From assembly GCA_945869365.1 (NCBI GenBank), contig CAMBOW010000025.1, positions 1-20,697 of the forward strand: DNA of 20,697 bases. Reading direction: 5' to 3'. Both the position numbers and the translations under genes were made by a program. How positions within the stretch are numbered: position 1 is the first letter of the stretch; each line of letters opens with the position of its first letter. Origin of the DNA: Flavobacterium psychrophilum (lineage in GTDB: Bacteria > Bacteroidota > Bacteroidia > Flavobacteriales > Flavobacteriaceae). This document shows, piece by piece, positions 8,136 through 14,966 of the stretch. The notes beneath the pieces are model-generated. The model made no database searches. It had not been told where the DNA came from and saw only the letters and a program-made list of their open reading frames with translations.

Positions 8136-8312
8136 CTATACTCTCCCTTTTAGTGCATTAAACACCCAGGCAATGGCTAAAAATCCGACGCCAACAGCTA
8201 CAAAACCCCAGCCGGCCACATCGTCATATTTGAAGGCGCCCAAAGCGATGAGCAACAGTCCCATGATAACCATTAGTAAAGTAGCATAACCCAATACCGT
8301 ATTTTTATTCAT
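8136..8312 (-). CDS. Small two-helix membrane protein, 58 residues
   Basis: A short ORF on the minus strand from ATG at 8312 to TAG at 8136 encodes a 58-residue, almost wholly hydrophobic protein. It begins MNKNTVLGYATLLMVIMGLL, with helix 1 at about 6-26, a short polar turn KYDDVAGW (about 28-35), helix 2 at about 36-51 and a basic end NALKGRV. Three points support it as a real gene: a well-formed promoter at 8333-8363, a sensible two-helix pattern, and tight spacing (17 nt) to the cytochrome gene. I believe similar short proteins occur widely in Flavobacteriaceae as uncharacterised membrane proteins, but I cannot name the family with certainty. It may be a small partner of the cytochrome or of a membrane complex; this is inference from position only. 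Confidence 0.82.
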   Translation of the reverse strand: MNKNTVLGYATLLMVIMGLLLIALGAFKYDDVAGWGFVAVGVGFLAIAWVFNALKGRV

Positions 8313-8332
8313 CTTTTACTTTTAAATTTGTG

Positions 8333-8363
8333 CAAATATCAGCATTACAACTTGCAATACAAA
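8333..8363 (-). promoter_or_regulatory. Bacteroidota promoter for the 58-residue protein and cytochrome genes
   Basis: On the minus strand TTTG (8363-8360) is followed after exactly 19 nt by GATATTTG (8340-8333), one mismatch from TAnnTTTG. The ATG at 8312 is 20 nt further, giving a leader of roughly 12-15 nt. It starts right after the holA stop codon, so the cytochrome pair has its own transcription start. Confidence 0.7.
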
Positions 8364-8374
8364 CAGCCTTTGGG

Positions 8375-9379
8375 CTAATTAAAAATCGTGACCAACAATT
8401 CTTTGTATAAGTCATTAACAGGCAGGCTATTGGCACCAACCCCTTTGTTTTTAAGGTCCACATCGCGGAGTTTGGTTATCACCGCACTCACTTTTTTCAT
8501 CGGAAAATTGCGTGCCGCCAACTCGTAATCTTTCGTGAAATAAGGATTAACTTTTAAAGCCACCGCCACATTTTTGGACGATTTATCTTTGAGTCCATGG
8601 TATTGCAGCAGTTGTTGATAAAACCCAAAGACCAAGGTCACCACCATTTGAAAAGGCGCTTCTTTGGGATTTTCGGAAAAATAATTTACAATTTGATAGG
8701 CCTTGAGTTGGTTGCGTTCACCCAGGGCTTTGCGCAATTCAAACACATTAAAATCTTTGCTAAAACCAATATTATCTTCAATGTCCTTGGCCGTAACGGT
8801 ACTTTGTTTGGGCAATACAATTTGTAGTTTTTCGAGCTCGTTGTTTATTTTACTCAAATCGGTACCCAAAAATTCGACCAACATGGCCATTGCTTTGGGT
8901 TCTATCCCATACCCTTTGCTTTGCAATAAGCGTTTAATCCAATCGCCCACTTGATTTTCGTAGAGCTTTTTACTTTCAAAAAGCACGCCCAACTTTTCGA
9001 TGTTTTTGGTAAATTTTTTTCGCTTGTCGATCATTTTGTATTTGTAACAAAAAACAAGTACCGTGTTAGGTACCGGATCGTTGGTGTAATTCTCTAGTTG
9101 ATCAATGGTGCGCGACAAATCTTGGGCTTCTTTCACAATAATCACTTGGCGTTCGGCCATCATCGGAAATCGTTTGGCTGAACTCACAATGTCATCAATA
9201 CTCACATCGCGTCCATAATAGACGGTTTGATTGAAGCCTTTTTCTTCTTCTGTAAGTACATTTTGTTCGATGTATTCGGCAATTTTATCAATGTAATACG
9301 CCTCTTCACCCATCAAAAAATAAATGGGTTTGATTAGTCCGTTTTTGATATCATTGACAATTTTTACTGCTTCATCCAT
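8375..9379 (-). CDS. holA: DNA polymerase III delta subunit
   Basis: Delta is the clamp-loader subunit that opens the beta sliding clamp so it can be placed on DNA. The 334-residue protein has the usual length and pattern: an N-terminal RecA-like fold without a working Walker A motif (opening with DIKNGLIKPIYFLMGEEAYYIDKI), a middle helical lid including the stretch ERQVIIVKEAQDL, and the C-terminal collar domain (EKLQIVLPKQSTVTAKDIED, KDFNVFELRKALGERN). This arrangement is typical of HolA in Bacteroidota. ATG at 9379 gives MDEAVKIVNDIKNG. The start lies only 6 nt from a period-7 repeat tract, and the gene is divergent from the HsdR-N-type gene at 9523. The small membrane gene downstream has its own promoter. 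Confidence 0.93.
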   Translation of the reverse strand: MDEAVKIVNDIKNGLIKPIYFLMGEEAYYIDKIAEYIEQNVLTEEEKGFNQTVYYGRDVSIDDIVSSAKRFPMMAERQVIIVKEAQDLSRTIDQLENYTNDPVPNTVLVFCYKYKMIDKRKKFTKNIEKLGVLFESKKLYENQVGDWIKRLLQSKGYGIEPKAMAMLVEFLGTDLSKINNELEKLQIVLPKQSTVTAKDIEDNIGFSKDFNVFELRKALGERNQLKAYQIVNYFSENPKEAPFQMVVTLVFGFYQQLLQYHGLKDKSSKNVAVALKVNPYFTKDYELAARNFPMKKVSAVITKLRDVDLKNKGVGANSLPVNDLYKELLVTIFN

Positions 9380-9385
9380 TGGTAT

Positions 9386-9427
9386 TTGTTCGTTATTCGT
9401 TTACCGTTGTTCGATTTTCGTTGTTCG
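9386..9427. repeat. Degenerate period-7 tandem repeat in the holA upstream spacer
   Basis: Six adjoining 7-mers fill 42 bp. TTGTTCG occurs at 9386, 9407 and 9421, and variants lie at 9393 (TTATTCG), 9400 (TTTACCG) and 9414 (ATTTTCG). Every unit ends in CG and keeps the phase. On the holA strand the unit reads CGAACAA. Confidence 0.75.
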
Positions 9428-9522
9428 CGGTTTGTTAATCTAATAAGGTTGTCAGACAAAGAATCTTTAAATTTTTCAATCATTCAATCTTTTAATCTTA
9501 CCAAAAATTCTACTTTTACCTC

Positions 9523-9972
9523 ATGCATCAGCTCCAGTTTTCTCCATTTCGCTTCCGATTCAAAAATAGTGAAAATAAAGTCGTCATTTTTGATGAAATC
9601 CGGAAAAAATTCATCCAACTCACCCCCGAAGAATGGGTGCGTCAGCATGTGGTGCATCATTTTATTTACGAAAAAAAATACCCCAAATCGCTCATCAACG
9701 TCGAAAAACAAATTCAAGTGAATGGCCAAACCAAACGCTATGATGTGGTGGTGTATCATCCCGATGGCCGGTTGCGGATTTTGGTTGAATGCAAGGCGCC
9801 CGGGGTATCCATAACACAAGCCACCTTTGACCAAATTGCGCGCTACAACACAGCCTTGCGTGCCGATTTTTTAATGGTAACCAATGGATTGAATCATTAC
9901 TTTTGTCAAATGGATTTTGAACAGGAGCAATACCGGTTTATAACCGAATTGCCGTCACATCATTCGCTCTAA
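9523..9972 (+). CDS. Lone HsdR N-terminal-type PD-(D/E)xK protein
   Basis: The 149-residue protein resembles the N-terminal nuclease domain of type I restriction enzyme R subunits (Pfam HSDR_N_2). The core is readable: strand KRYDVVVY with Asp74, then RILVECKAP with Glu89 and Lys91 as the ExK pair, then the helix TFDQIARYNTAL with Gln104, an element found in this branch. The catalytic residues therefore look intact. There is no helicase domain, and no HsdM or HsdS gene in the window, so it is not a restriction system here. It is divergent from holA, and its stop is 6 nt from the next gene (glycosyltransferase), suggesting co-transcription. Role unknown; a DNA maintenance nuclease or a DNA-binding protein are both possible. 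No clear promoter was found upstream. Confidence 0.87.
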   Translation: MHQLQFSPFRFRFKNSENKVVIFDEIRKKFIQLTPEEWVRQHVVHHFIYEKKYPKSLINVEKQIQVNGQTKRYDVVVYHPDGRLRILVECKAPGVSITQATFDQIARYNTALRADFLMVTNGLNHYFCQMDFEQEQYRFITELPSHHSL

Positions 9973-9978
9973 ACGCCC

Positions 9979-10974
9979 ATGAAAAACCTAGCCGTAGTGA
10001 TCTTGAATTGGAACGGACAAAAACTACTCGAACAGTTTTTGCCCTCGGTGCTACAACATTCAGAATGTGCATCTATTTATATGGCCGACAATGCCTCGAC
10101 TGACGATTCGGTAGCCTTTGTACAAGCGCACTATCCACAAATAAAAATCATTCAAAATACCGCCAATTACGGATTTGCCCAAGGCTACAACGAAGCACTA
10201 AAACAGCTGCAAGAGCCTTTTTGGGTTTTGGTCAATTCTGATATTGAAGTGACAGAAAACTGGTTAGCGCCACTTGAAAAAATAGTTCATGAGCAACCCA
10301 ATGTAGGTATCGTTCAGCCCAAAATCTTGGATTACAAAGACAAAACTAAATTTGAATATGCCGGAGCGGCCGGTGGGTATATCGATCGATTGGGTTATCC
10401 GTTTTGCCGCGGACGCGTTTTTGATACGCTAGAACAAGACGTGGGCCAATATAACGATGAAACCTCTATTTTTTGGGCATCCGGTGCTTGTTTATTTATC
10501 CGAAAATCCATTTTTGATTTACTTCAAGGATTTGACTCCGATTTTTTTGCACACCAAGAAGAAATTGATTTGTGTTGGCGCGCCAAAAACCTAGGGCACG
10601 AAATTCTCTATTGTCCAGAATCAACGGTATATCATGTAGGAGGCGCTACTTTGCAAGAGGGAAATCCGCAGAAAACCTATTTGAATTTCCGAAATTCCTT
10701 GTGCATGCTCACCAAAAATTTGCCGTTAGGTTCACTATTCCCCATCTTGTTTTTACGCCTCGTGCTGGATGGTTTGGCGGGCATACAATTTCTTTTGCAA
10801 GGCAAAGGCAAACATTGTTGGGCGATTGTGCAAGCTCATTTTGGGTTTTATGGCCTGTTCCTGAAGATGTGGGAAAAACGCGGAACACAACAGCAAAAAA
10901 AATACTACAAAATAAAAAGTGTGGTCTATCGTTATTTTATAAGAAAGCAACAATCTTACTCCGAATTACTTTAA
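9979..10974 (+). CDS. Family 2 glycosyltransferase
   Basis: The 331-residue protein is a GT-A fold transferase of family GT2, of the rhamnosyltransferase-like kind that adds a sugar from a nucleotide donor to surface polysaccharide. Visible motifs are VVILNWNGQKLLEQ (6-19), nucleotide-binding DNAST (37-41), the metal-site equivalent NSD (86-88), WASGACLFIRK (167-176) and the acceptor-side FAHQEEIDLCWR (190-201; Glu194, Glu195, Asp197). After the catalytic domain, residues about 247-275 are hydrophobic (FPILFLRLVLDGLAGIQFLL), followed by a basic tail, suggesting inner-membrane association. It starts 6 nt after the preceding gene. No other sugar genes are nearby, so the polysaccharide it serves cannot be named. 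The acceptor and donor are unknown. Confidence 0.93.
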   Translation: MKNLAVVILNWNGQKLLEQFLPSVLQHSECASIYMADNASTDDSVAFVQAHYPQIKIIQNTANYGFAQGYNEALKQLQEPFWVLVNSDIEVTENWLAPLEKIVHEQPNVGIVQPKILDYKDKTKFEYAGAAGGYIDRLGYPFCRGRVFDTLEQDVGQYNDETSIFWASGACLFIRKSIFDLLQGFDSDFFAHQEEIDLCWRAKNLGHEILYCPESTVYHVGGATLQEGNPQKTYLNFRNSLCMLTKNLPLGSLFPILFLRLVLDGLAGIQFLLQGKGKHCWAIVQAHFGFYGLFLKMWEKRGTQQQKKYYKIKSVVYRYFIRKQQSYSELL

Positions 10975-10990
10975 TTAAACTTTTAAAAAT

Positions 10991-11024
10991 CTTGCTTTAT
11001 ACTCATTTATAAATCCTAATTTTG
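10991..11024 (+). promoter_or_regulatory. Promoter of the OmpA-like lipoprotein gene
   Basis: TAATTTTG (11017-11024) matches TAnnTTTG. CTTG (10991-10994) lies 22 nt upstream as a likely -33 element. The ATG at 11046 is 21 nt downstream, so the leader is short. The -7 element overlaps a possible TTG start at 11022 and rules it out. Confidence 0.65.
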
Positions 11025-11045
11025 CTCCCGATAAATACAATTACT

Positions 11046-11876
11046 ATGAAAAAAACCCTATTTGCCTTATCGCTTGTTGCTTTGGTAGCAACTACTTCTT
11101 GTGGCACCAAGAAAAAAATTGCCGATTTAGAAACCAAAAACAAAGAAGTTCAAGATTTATTGAATTCGGCCACGGTAAAATTGAATTCCTGCTTAACCGA
11201 GAAAGAATCACTTGCCGGACAAATTGATTTCTTGAAAAAATCAAATACCGATTTGATCAACAACATGAATAATGTAACCACATTATCAGCCAAAGGCGCA
11301 CAGAACATTGAGAAAGCCTTAGAAACCATCAAAGAAAAAGACTTGAAAATTACCCGCATGCAAGATGCTTTGACTAGAAAAGATAGCATGACACTTGCTT
11401 TGGTAACCAGCATTAAAGGTGCAGTGGGTATCGCTGATCCAGATATTGAAGTGAATGTAGAAAAAGGAGTGGTTTTTATCTCGATTGCCGATAAATTATT
11501 ATTTAAAAGTGGCAGCTACGTGGTGAGTGACAAAGCCAAAGAAGTGTTGGCCAAAGTGGGAAAAATCATCAACAGCAAACCCGATTTTGAATGCATGGTT
11601 GAAGGCCACACCGATAATGTACCTTTCACTGGAAATGCAATTTTGCTCGACAACTGGGATTTGAGTGTGAAACGTTCTACCGCCATTGTTCGTGTATTGA
11701 CCAACGATTTAAAAGTAAATCCAGCACAACTAATAGCCGCCGGACGTGGACAATTTATTCCTCTTGTAGAAAATAATTCGTCTGCCAATCGCGCCACCAA
11801 CCGACGCACCCGCATCGTCATTCTGCCAAAAATTGATCAGTTTTACGAGATGATCGAAAAGGAAATGAAAAAATAA
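11046..11876 (+). CDS. OmpA-family peptidoglycan-binding lipoprotein with coiled coil
   Basis: This outer-membrane lipoprotein is expected to tether the envelope to peptidoglycan. The 276-residue protein has a signal peptide MKKTLFALSLVALVATTSC with the acylated Cys at 19, then a long helical region rich in Lys/Glu/Leu (about 25-115), then an OmpA C-terminal domain (about 136-260). The peptidoglycan-binding residues are present: Asp190 in EGHTDNVPF and the arginines of NRRTRI (252-257). VLTNDLKVNPAQLIAAGRGQ is the usual helix-strand part. ATG at 11046 is chosen because it starts the signal peptide and follows the promoter at normal distance. It stands alone, with its own promoter and a strong terminator. 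Similar coiled-coil OmpA lipoproteins are common in Bacteroidota. Confidence 0.94.
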   Translation: MKKTLFALSLVALVATTSCGTKKKIADLETKNKEVQDLLNSATVKLNSCLTEKESLAGQIDFLKKSNTDLINNMNNVTTLSAKGAQNIEKALETIKEKDLKITRMQDALTRKDSMTLALVTSIKGAVGIADPDIEVNVEKGVVFISIADKLLFKSGSYVVSDKAKEVLAKVGKIINSKPDFECMVEGHTDNVPFTGNAILLDNWDLSVKRSTAIVRVLTNDLKVNPAQLIAAGRGQFIPLVENNSSANRATNRRTRIVILPKIDQFYEMIEKEMKK

Positions 11877-11880
11877 AATA

Positions 11881-11915
11881 AAAAAAAACGCCTTACTTAC
11901 TAAGGCGTTTTTTTA
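11881..11915. terminator. Two-way terminator between the OmpA-like gene and the YciO-like gene
   Basis: CGCCTTA (11889-11895), loop CTTAC, TAAGGCG (11901-11907) is flanked by A-run 11881-11888 and T-run 11908-11914. It works on either strand. The stop codon of the converging gene (11913-11915) lies in the T-run. Confidence 0.92.
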
Positions 11916-12527
11916 TTCCCACTCCCCTTTACCGGCACGAATCAAAACGGGTTCGTGACCAGAAAGATCTACAATGGTTGAACCTATATTGTCGCCATAA
12001 CCACCATCAATTACTACATCGACGAGGTTTTGCCATTTCTCAAAAATCAATTCGGGATCGGTCGAATATTCCAACACCGCATCGTCGTCGTGTATGGACG
12101 TCGAAACAATTGGATTGCCCAACTGCTTCACAATTTCGAGTGCAATGGCATTAGCCGGCACCCGAATTCCCACGGTAGTTTTCTTTTTGAACTCCTTGGG
12201 CAGACTATTATTTCCAGGCAAAATAAAGGTATACGGCCCGGGCAAATGGTGTTTTAAAATTTTAAACGTAGGTGTATCAATTTGCTTCACATAATCAGAC
12301 AAATTACTCAAATCGTGACACACAAACGAGAAATTGGCTTTCTCCAATTTAACGCCTTTGATGCGGGCAATGCGCTCCAACGCCTTAGAATTTGTAATAT
12401 CACAACCCAAACCATAGACCGTATCGGTAGGGTAAATCACCAATCCGCCGTTGCGCAATACGGCAACCACTTTTTGGATGGCGGCCTCACTGGGTTTATT
12501 TTCGTAGATTTTGATGAATTCGGCCAT
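11913..12527 (-). CDS. YrdC/Sua5-fold protein of the YciO subfamily
   Basis: The 204-residue protein has the YrdC fold: KPSEAAIQKVVAVLRNGG (11-28) and the nucleotide-site stretch YPTDTVYGLG (32-41). The fold is shared by TsaC/Sua5, which make threonylcarbamoyl-AMP for tRNA t6A, and by YciO. Here the details favour YciO. The KxR motif of TsaC after the helix (its Lys-Gly-Arg-Pro region) is replaced by KGVKLEKANFSFVCHDLS (58-75), and the later SAN of TsaC is replaced by STSIHDD (142-148). PGPYTFILPG and VGIRVPAN match YciO-type proteins. It follows uvrD with a 7-nt gap, so the two form an operon. Automatic annotation may call it threonylcarbamoyl-AMP synthase; I think that is uncertain and that the true role is unproven. 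Confidence 0.85.
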   Translation of the reverse strand: MAEFIKIYENKPSEAAIQKVVAVLRNGGLVIYPTDTVYGLGCDITNSKALERIARIKGVKLEKANFSFVCHDLSNLSDYVKQIDTPTFKILKHHLPGPYTFILPGNNSLPKEFKKKTTVGIRVPANAIALEIVKQLGNPIVSTSIHDDDAVLEYSTDPELIFEKWQNLVDVVIDGGYGDNIGSTIVDLSGHEPVLIRAGKGEWE

Positions 12528-12534
12528 GGATAAT

Positions 12535-14859
12535 TTAACTGATGATTTGTAATTTGGTGAAGCGCAACAACAAGGTTTTTAGGCCGCCCACATCAAATTT
12601 AATTTCGGCACTTTTGTCGGCACCTGCCCCTTTGAGTTGCACCACCACACCGCGGCCAAATCGTTCGTGCATCACTTCAGTACCCGGAGCCAATTGACCA
12701 TCGTAATTGGTTTGTGATCCACCAGGACCCGCTGATGAAATCGGTTTTAATTTGCGAATATTCGGATTGGTATGCGTTTCCGGATTTTTGGGTGGAGTAC
12801 CGCTTTGGGGCTTCATTAGTCGCAGTTTGCTTTTGTCCACATCGCCAAAAATATCGGCATCAATCATGGGTTTAAAGCGGTAATTGGTTTCGGTGGGCGT
12901 AAGGTATTCTAAATACTGCCCATCAATCTCTTCGATAAAACGAGAGGGCTCGCTGTCGGTGAGTTTTCCCCAACGGTAACGCGATTGCGCATAGGTTAAA
13001 TAAGCTTGTTTTTCGGCGCGCGTCAAGGCCACATAAAATAAGCGTCGTTCTTCTTCTAAGTCGCTGCGCGTGCTCAAACTCATGGCACTTGGAAACAAAT
13101 CTTCTTCTAATCCCACCACAAATACATAGGGAAACTCCAAGCCTTTGGCCAAGTGAATGGTCATCAAAGCCACCCGGTCTTCGTCGCCGGTATCTTTGTC
13201 AAGGTCGGTAGCCAGGGCAACGTCTTCAAGAAACTCAGCCAAGGCCCCACGTGCCCCTTCAATTTCTTTTTGTCCTTCGGTAAAATCCTTGATCCCGTTG
13301 AGCAATTCTTCGATGTTTTCGATGCGGGCAATGCCTTCGGGGGTAGCGTCTTTTTTAAGTTCTTGTACCAAACCGGTTTTTTTAGTCACCATGTCGGTGA
13401 GGTAAAACGCGTCTTGGTTTTCGTTCACCACCTGAAAACTCTGAATCATGGTTACAAAATCAAGCAACTTTTGCTTGGTTCCCGAATTCAGTTTTAAATC
13501 AATTTTATCAATGTTTTGCATCACCTCAAACACCGAGCGTTTGTAATGGTTGGCAGCAATGGTCAATTTCTCGACAGTCGTGTCGCCAATTCCTCGCGCC
13601 GGATAATTGATCACACGCATCAAGGCCTCTTCGTCTTTGGGGTTAATCACCAAACGCAAATAGCACAACACATCTTTGATTTCTTTGCGTTGATAAAACG
13701 ACAATCCTCCATAAATACGGTAGGGTATGTCGCGTTTGCGCAAGGCATCTTCCATGGCGCGCGACTGGGCGTTGGTGCGGTACAAAATGGCAAATTGGCC
13801 GTTTAGCATTTGGTGTTGCATTTTTTCTTCCCAAATGGTACTGGCTACAAATCGGCCTTCTTCGCTATCAGTAATGCTGCGATTGACTTTTATTTTTGGT
13901 CCAAAATCATTGGCGGTCCAAACCACTTTGTCGAGTTTGGTTTTGTTTTTGTCAATGATCGAATTGGCCGCTTCTACAATGTTTTTGGTCGAACGGTAAT
14001 TTTGTTCCAATCGGTAGGTTTGTACATTTTCGTAATCTTTCTGGAAGTTCAAAATGTTGTTGATGTTGGCCCCACGAAACGCATAGATACTCTGGGCATC
14101 GTCACCCACCACACATATATTTTGAAACCGATCGGACAAAGCGCGCACAATGAGGTATTGCGAATGGTTGGTATCTTGGTACTCATCCACCAAAATGTAG
14201 CGAAAACGGTCTTGGTACTTGGCCAATACGTCCGGAAAACGCGACAATAATTCGTTGGTTTTGAGCAACAAATCATCAAAATCCATGGCGCCGGCCTTGA
14301 AACATCGGTCTACATAATTTTGATAGATTTCACCCGTTCTGGGTTTCTTGGACATGGCATCGGCTTCTTGCAAATCGGGATTGTTGAAATAAGCTTTTAC
14401 GGTAATTAAACTGTTTTTGTAGGATGAGATTCGGCTCAACAACTGTTTGGGTTTGTAGATGTCTCGGTCGAGTTGCATTTCTTTGATGATCGCCGAGAGC
14501 AAACGCACCGAATCTTGGGAATCATAAATGGTAAAGTTGGACGGATAGCCCAATTTGTCGGCTTCGGCACGGAGAATGCGCGCAAACACCGAGTGAAAAG
14601 TACCCATCCACAAGTTCTTGGCTTCGCCAGAACCTACAATGCCGGCTATACGACTTTTCATTTCGCGGGCCGCTTTGTTGGTAAAGGTCAGGGCCAATAC
14701 ATTAAACGCATCAACACCCAAACTCATCAAGTAGGCAATGCGCACGGTGAGCACACGCGTTTTTCCGGAGCCCGCGCCGGCAATAATGATCATCGGTCCG
14801 TCCTTTTGCAATACGGGTTGTTGTTGGGCTTCGTTGAGTTCGTTGATGTAGCGTTGCAT
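12535..14859 (-). CDS. uvrD: ATP-dependent 3'-5' DNA helicase UvrD/PcrA
   Basis: This superfamily 1A helicase unwinds DNA in nucleotide excision and mismatch repair and removes proteins from DNA. The 774-residue protein is full length. Motifs in order: Q motif LNEAQQQPV (8-16), Walker A AGAGSGKT (27-34), TFTNKAAREMK (58-68), GTFHS (86-90), Walker B LVDEYQDTN (223-231), VGDDAQSIYAFRGA (251-264), LEQNYRS (284-290), and later VALMTIHLAKGLEFPYVFVVGLEEDLFP and RRLFYVALTRAE. The C terminus (about 725-774: GTEVMHERFGRGVV and KFDVGGLKTLLLRF) is the small Tudor-like domain which binds RNA polymerase in PcrA/UvrD. It leads an operon with the YciO-like gene, from a promoter at 14877-14907. UvrD versus PcrA naming is a matter of convention here. 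Confidence 0.96.
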   Translation of the reverse strand: MQRYINELNEAQQQPVLQKDGPMIIIAGAGSGKTRVLTVRIAYLMSLGVDAFNVLALTFTNKAAREMKSRIAGIVGSGEAKNLWMGTFHSVFARILRAEADKLGYPSNFTIYDSQDSVRLLSAIIKEMQLDRDIYKPKQLLSRISSYKNSLITVKAYFNNPDLQEADAMSKKPRTGEIYQNYVDRCFKAGAMDFDDLLLKTNELLSRFPDVLAKYQDRFRYILVDEYQDTNHSQYLIVRALSDRFQNICVVGDDAQSIYAFRGANINNILNFQKDYENVQTYRLEQNYRSTKNIVEAANSIIDKNKTKLDKVVWTANDFGPKIKVNRSITDSEEGRFVASTIWEEKMQHQMLNGQFAILYRTNAQSRAMEDALRKRDIPYRIYGGLSFYQRKEIKDVLCYLRLVINPKDEEALMRVINYPARGIGDTTVEKLTIAANHYKRSVFEVMQNIDKIDLKLNSGTKQKLLDFVTMIQSFQVVNENQDAFYLTDMVTKKTGLVQELKKDATPEGIARIENIEELLNGIKDFTEGQKEIEGARGALAEFLEDVALATDLDKDTGDEDRVALMTIHLAKGLEFPYVFVVGLEEDLFPSAMSLSTRSDLEEERRLFYVALTRAEKQAYLTYAQSRYRWGKLTDSEPSRFIEEIDGQYLEYLTPTETNYRFKPMIDADIFGDVDKSKLRLMKPQSGTPPKNPETHTNPNIRKLKPISSAGPGGSQTNYDGQLAPGTEVMHERFGRGVVVQLKGAGADKSAEIKFDVGGLKTLLLRFTKLQIIS

Positions 14860-14876
14860 ACTAAATGTAATTTCAC

Positions 14877-14907
14877 CAAAAATAGAATTCCTGGCACGTT
14901 AATACAA
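14877..14907 (-). promoter_or_regulatory. Promoter of uvrD
   Basis: On the minus strand TTG (14907-14905) is followed after 20 nt by TATTTTTG (14884-14877), a full TAnnTTTG match. The uvrD ATG at 14859 lies 17 nt downstream, so the leader is very short. Confidence 0.75.
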
Positions 14908-14911
14908 TTTA

Positions 14912-14947
14912 TTTGGTAGTGATTTATCAACTAAAATTCTATTTTTG
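14912..14947 (+). promoter_or_regulatory. Promoter of the 14967 gene, back to back with the uvrD promoter
   Basis: TATTTTTG (14940-14947) matches TAnnTTTG and is 19 nt before the ATG at 14967. TTTG at 14912-14915 lies 24 nt upstream, slightly longer than usual. The two promoters diverge, with -33 elements about 5 bp apart. Confidence 0.55.
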
Positions 14948-14966
14948 TTCAACTAAAAAATATCCT

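Noticed and set aside
8365..8376. Hairpin AGCC-TTTG-GGCT as a terminator for holA
   Set aside because: The stem has only 4-5 bp, is not followed by a U-run, and overlaps the -33 element of the next promoter.
9511..9518. TACTTTTA as a -7 element for the 9523 gene
   Set aside because: One mismatch and only 4 nt from the ATG, too close for a normal start of transcription.
9523..9972. Part of a type I restriction-modification system
   Set aside because: No helicase part of HsdR, no HsdM and no HsdS within the window; neighbours are housekeeping genes.
13810..14250. Long open frame on the strand opposite uvrD
   Set aside because: It lies wholly within uvrD, has no recognisable domain and no promoter or terminator of its own; a frame shadow.
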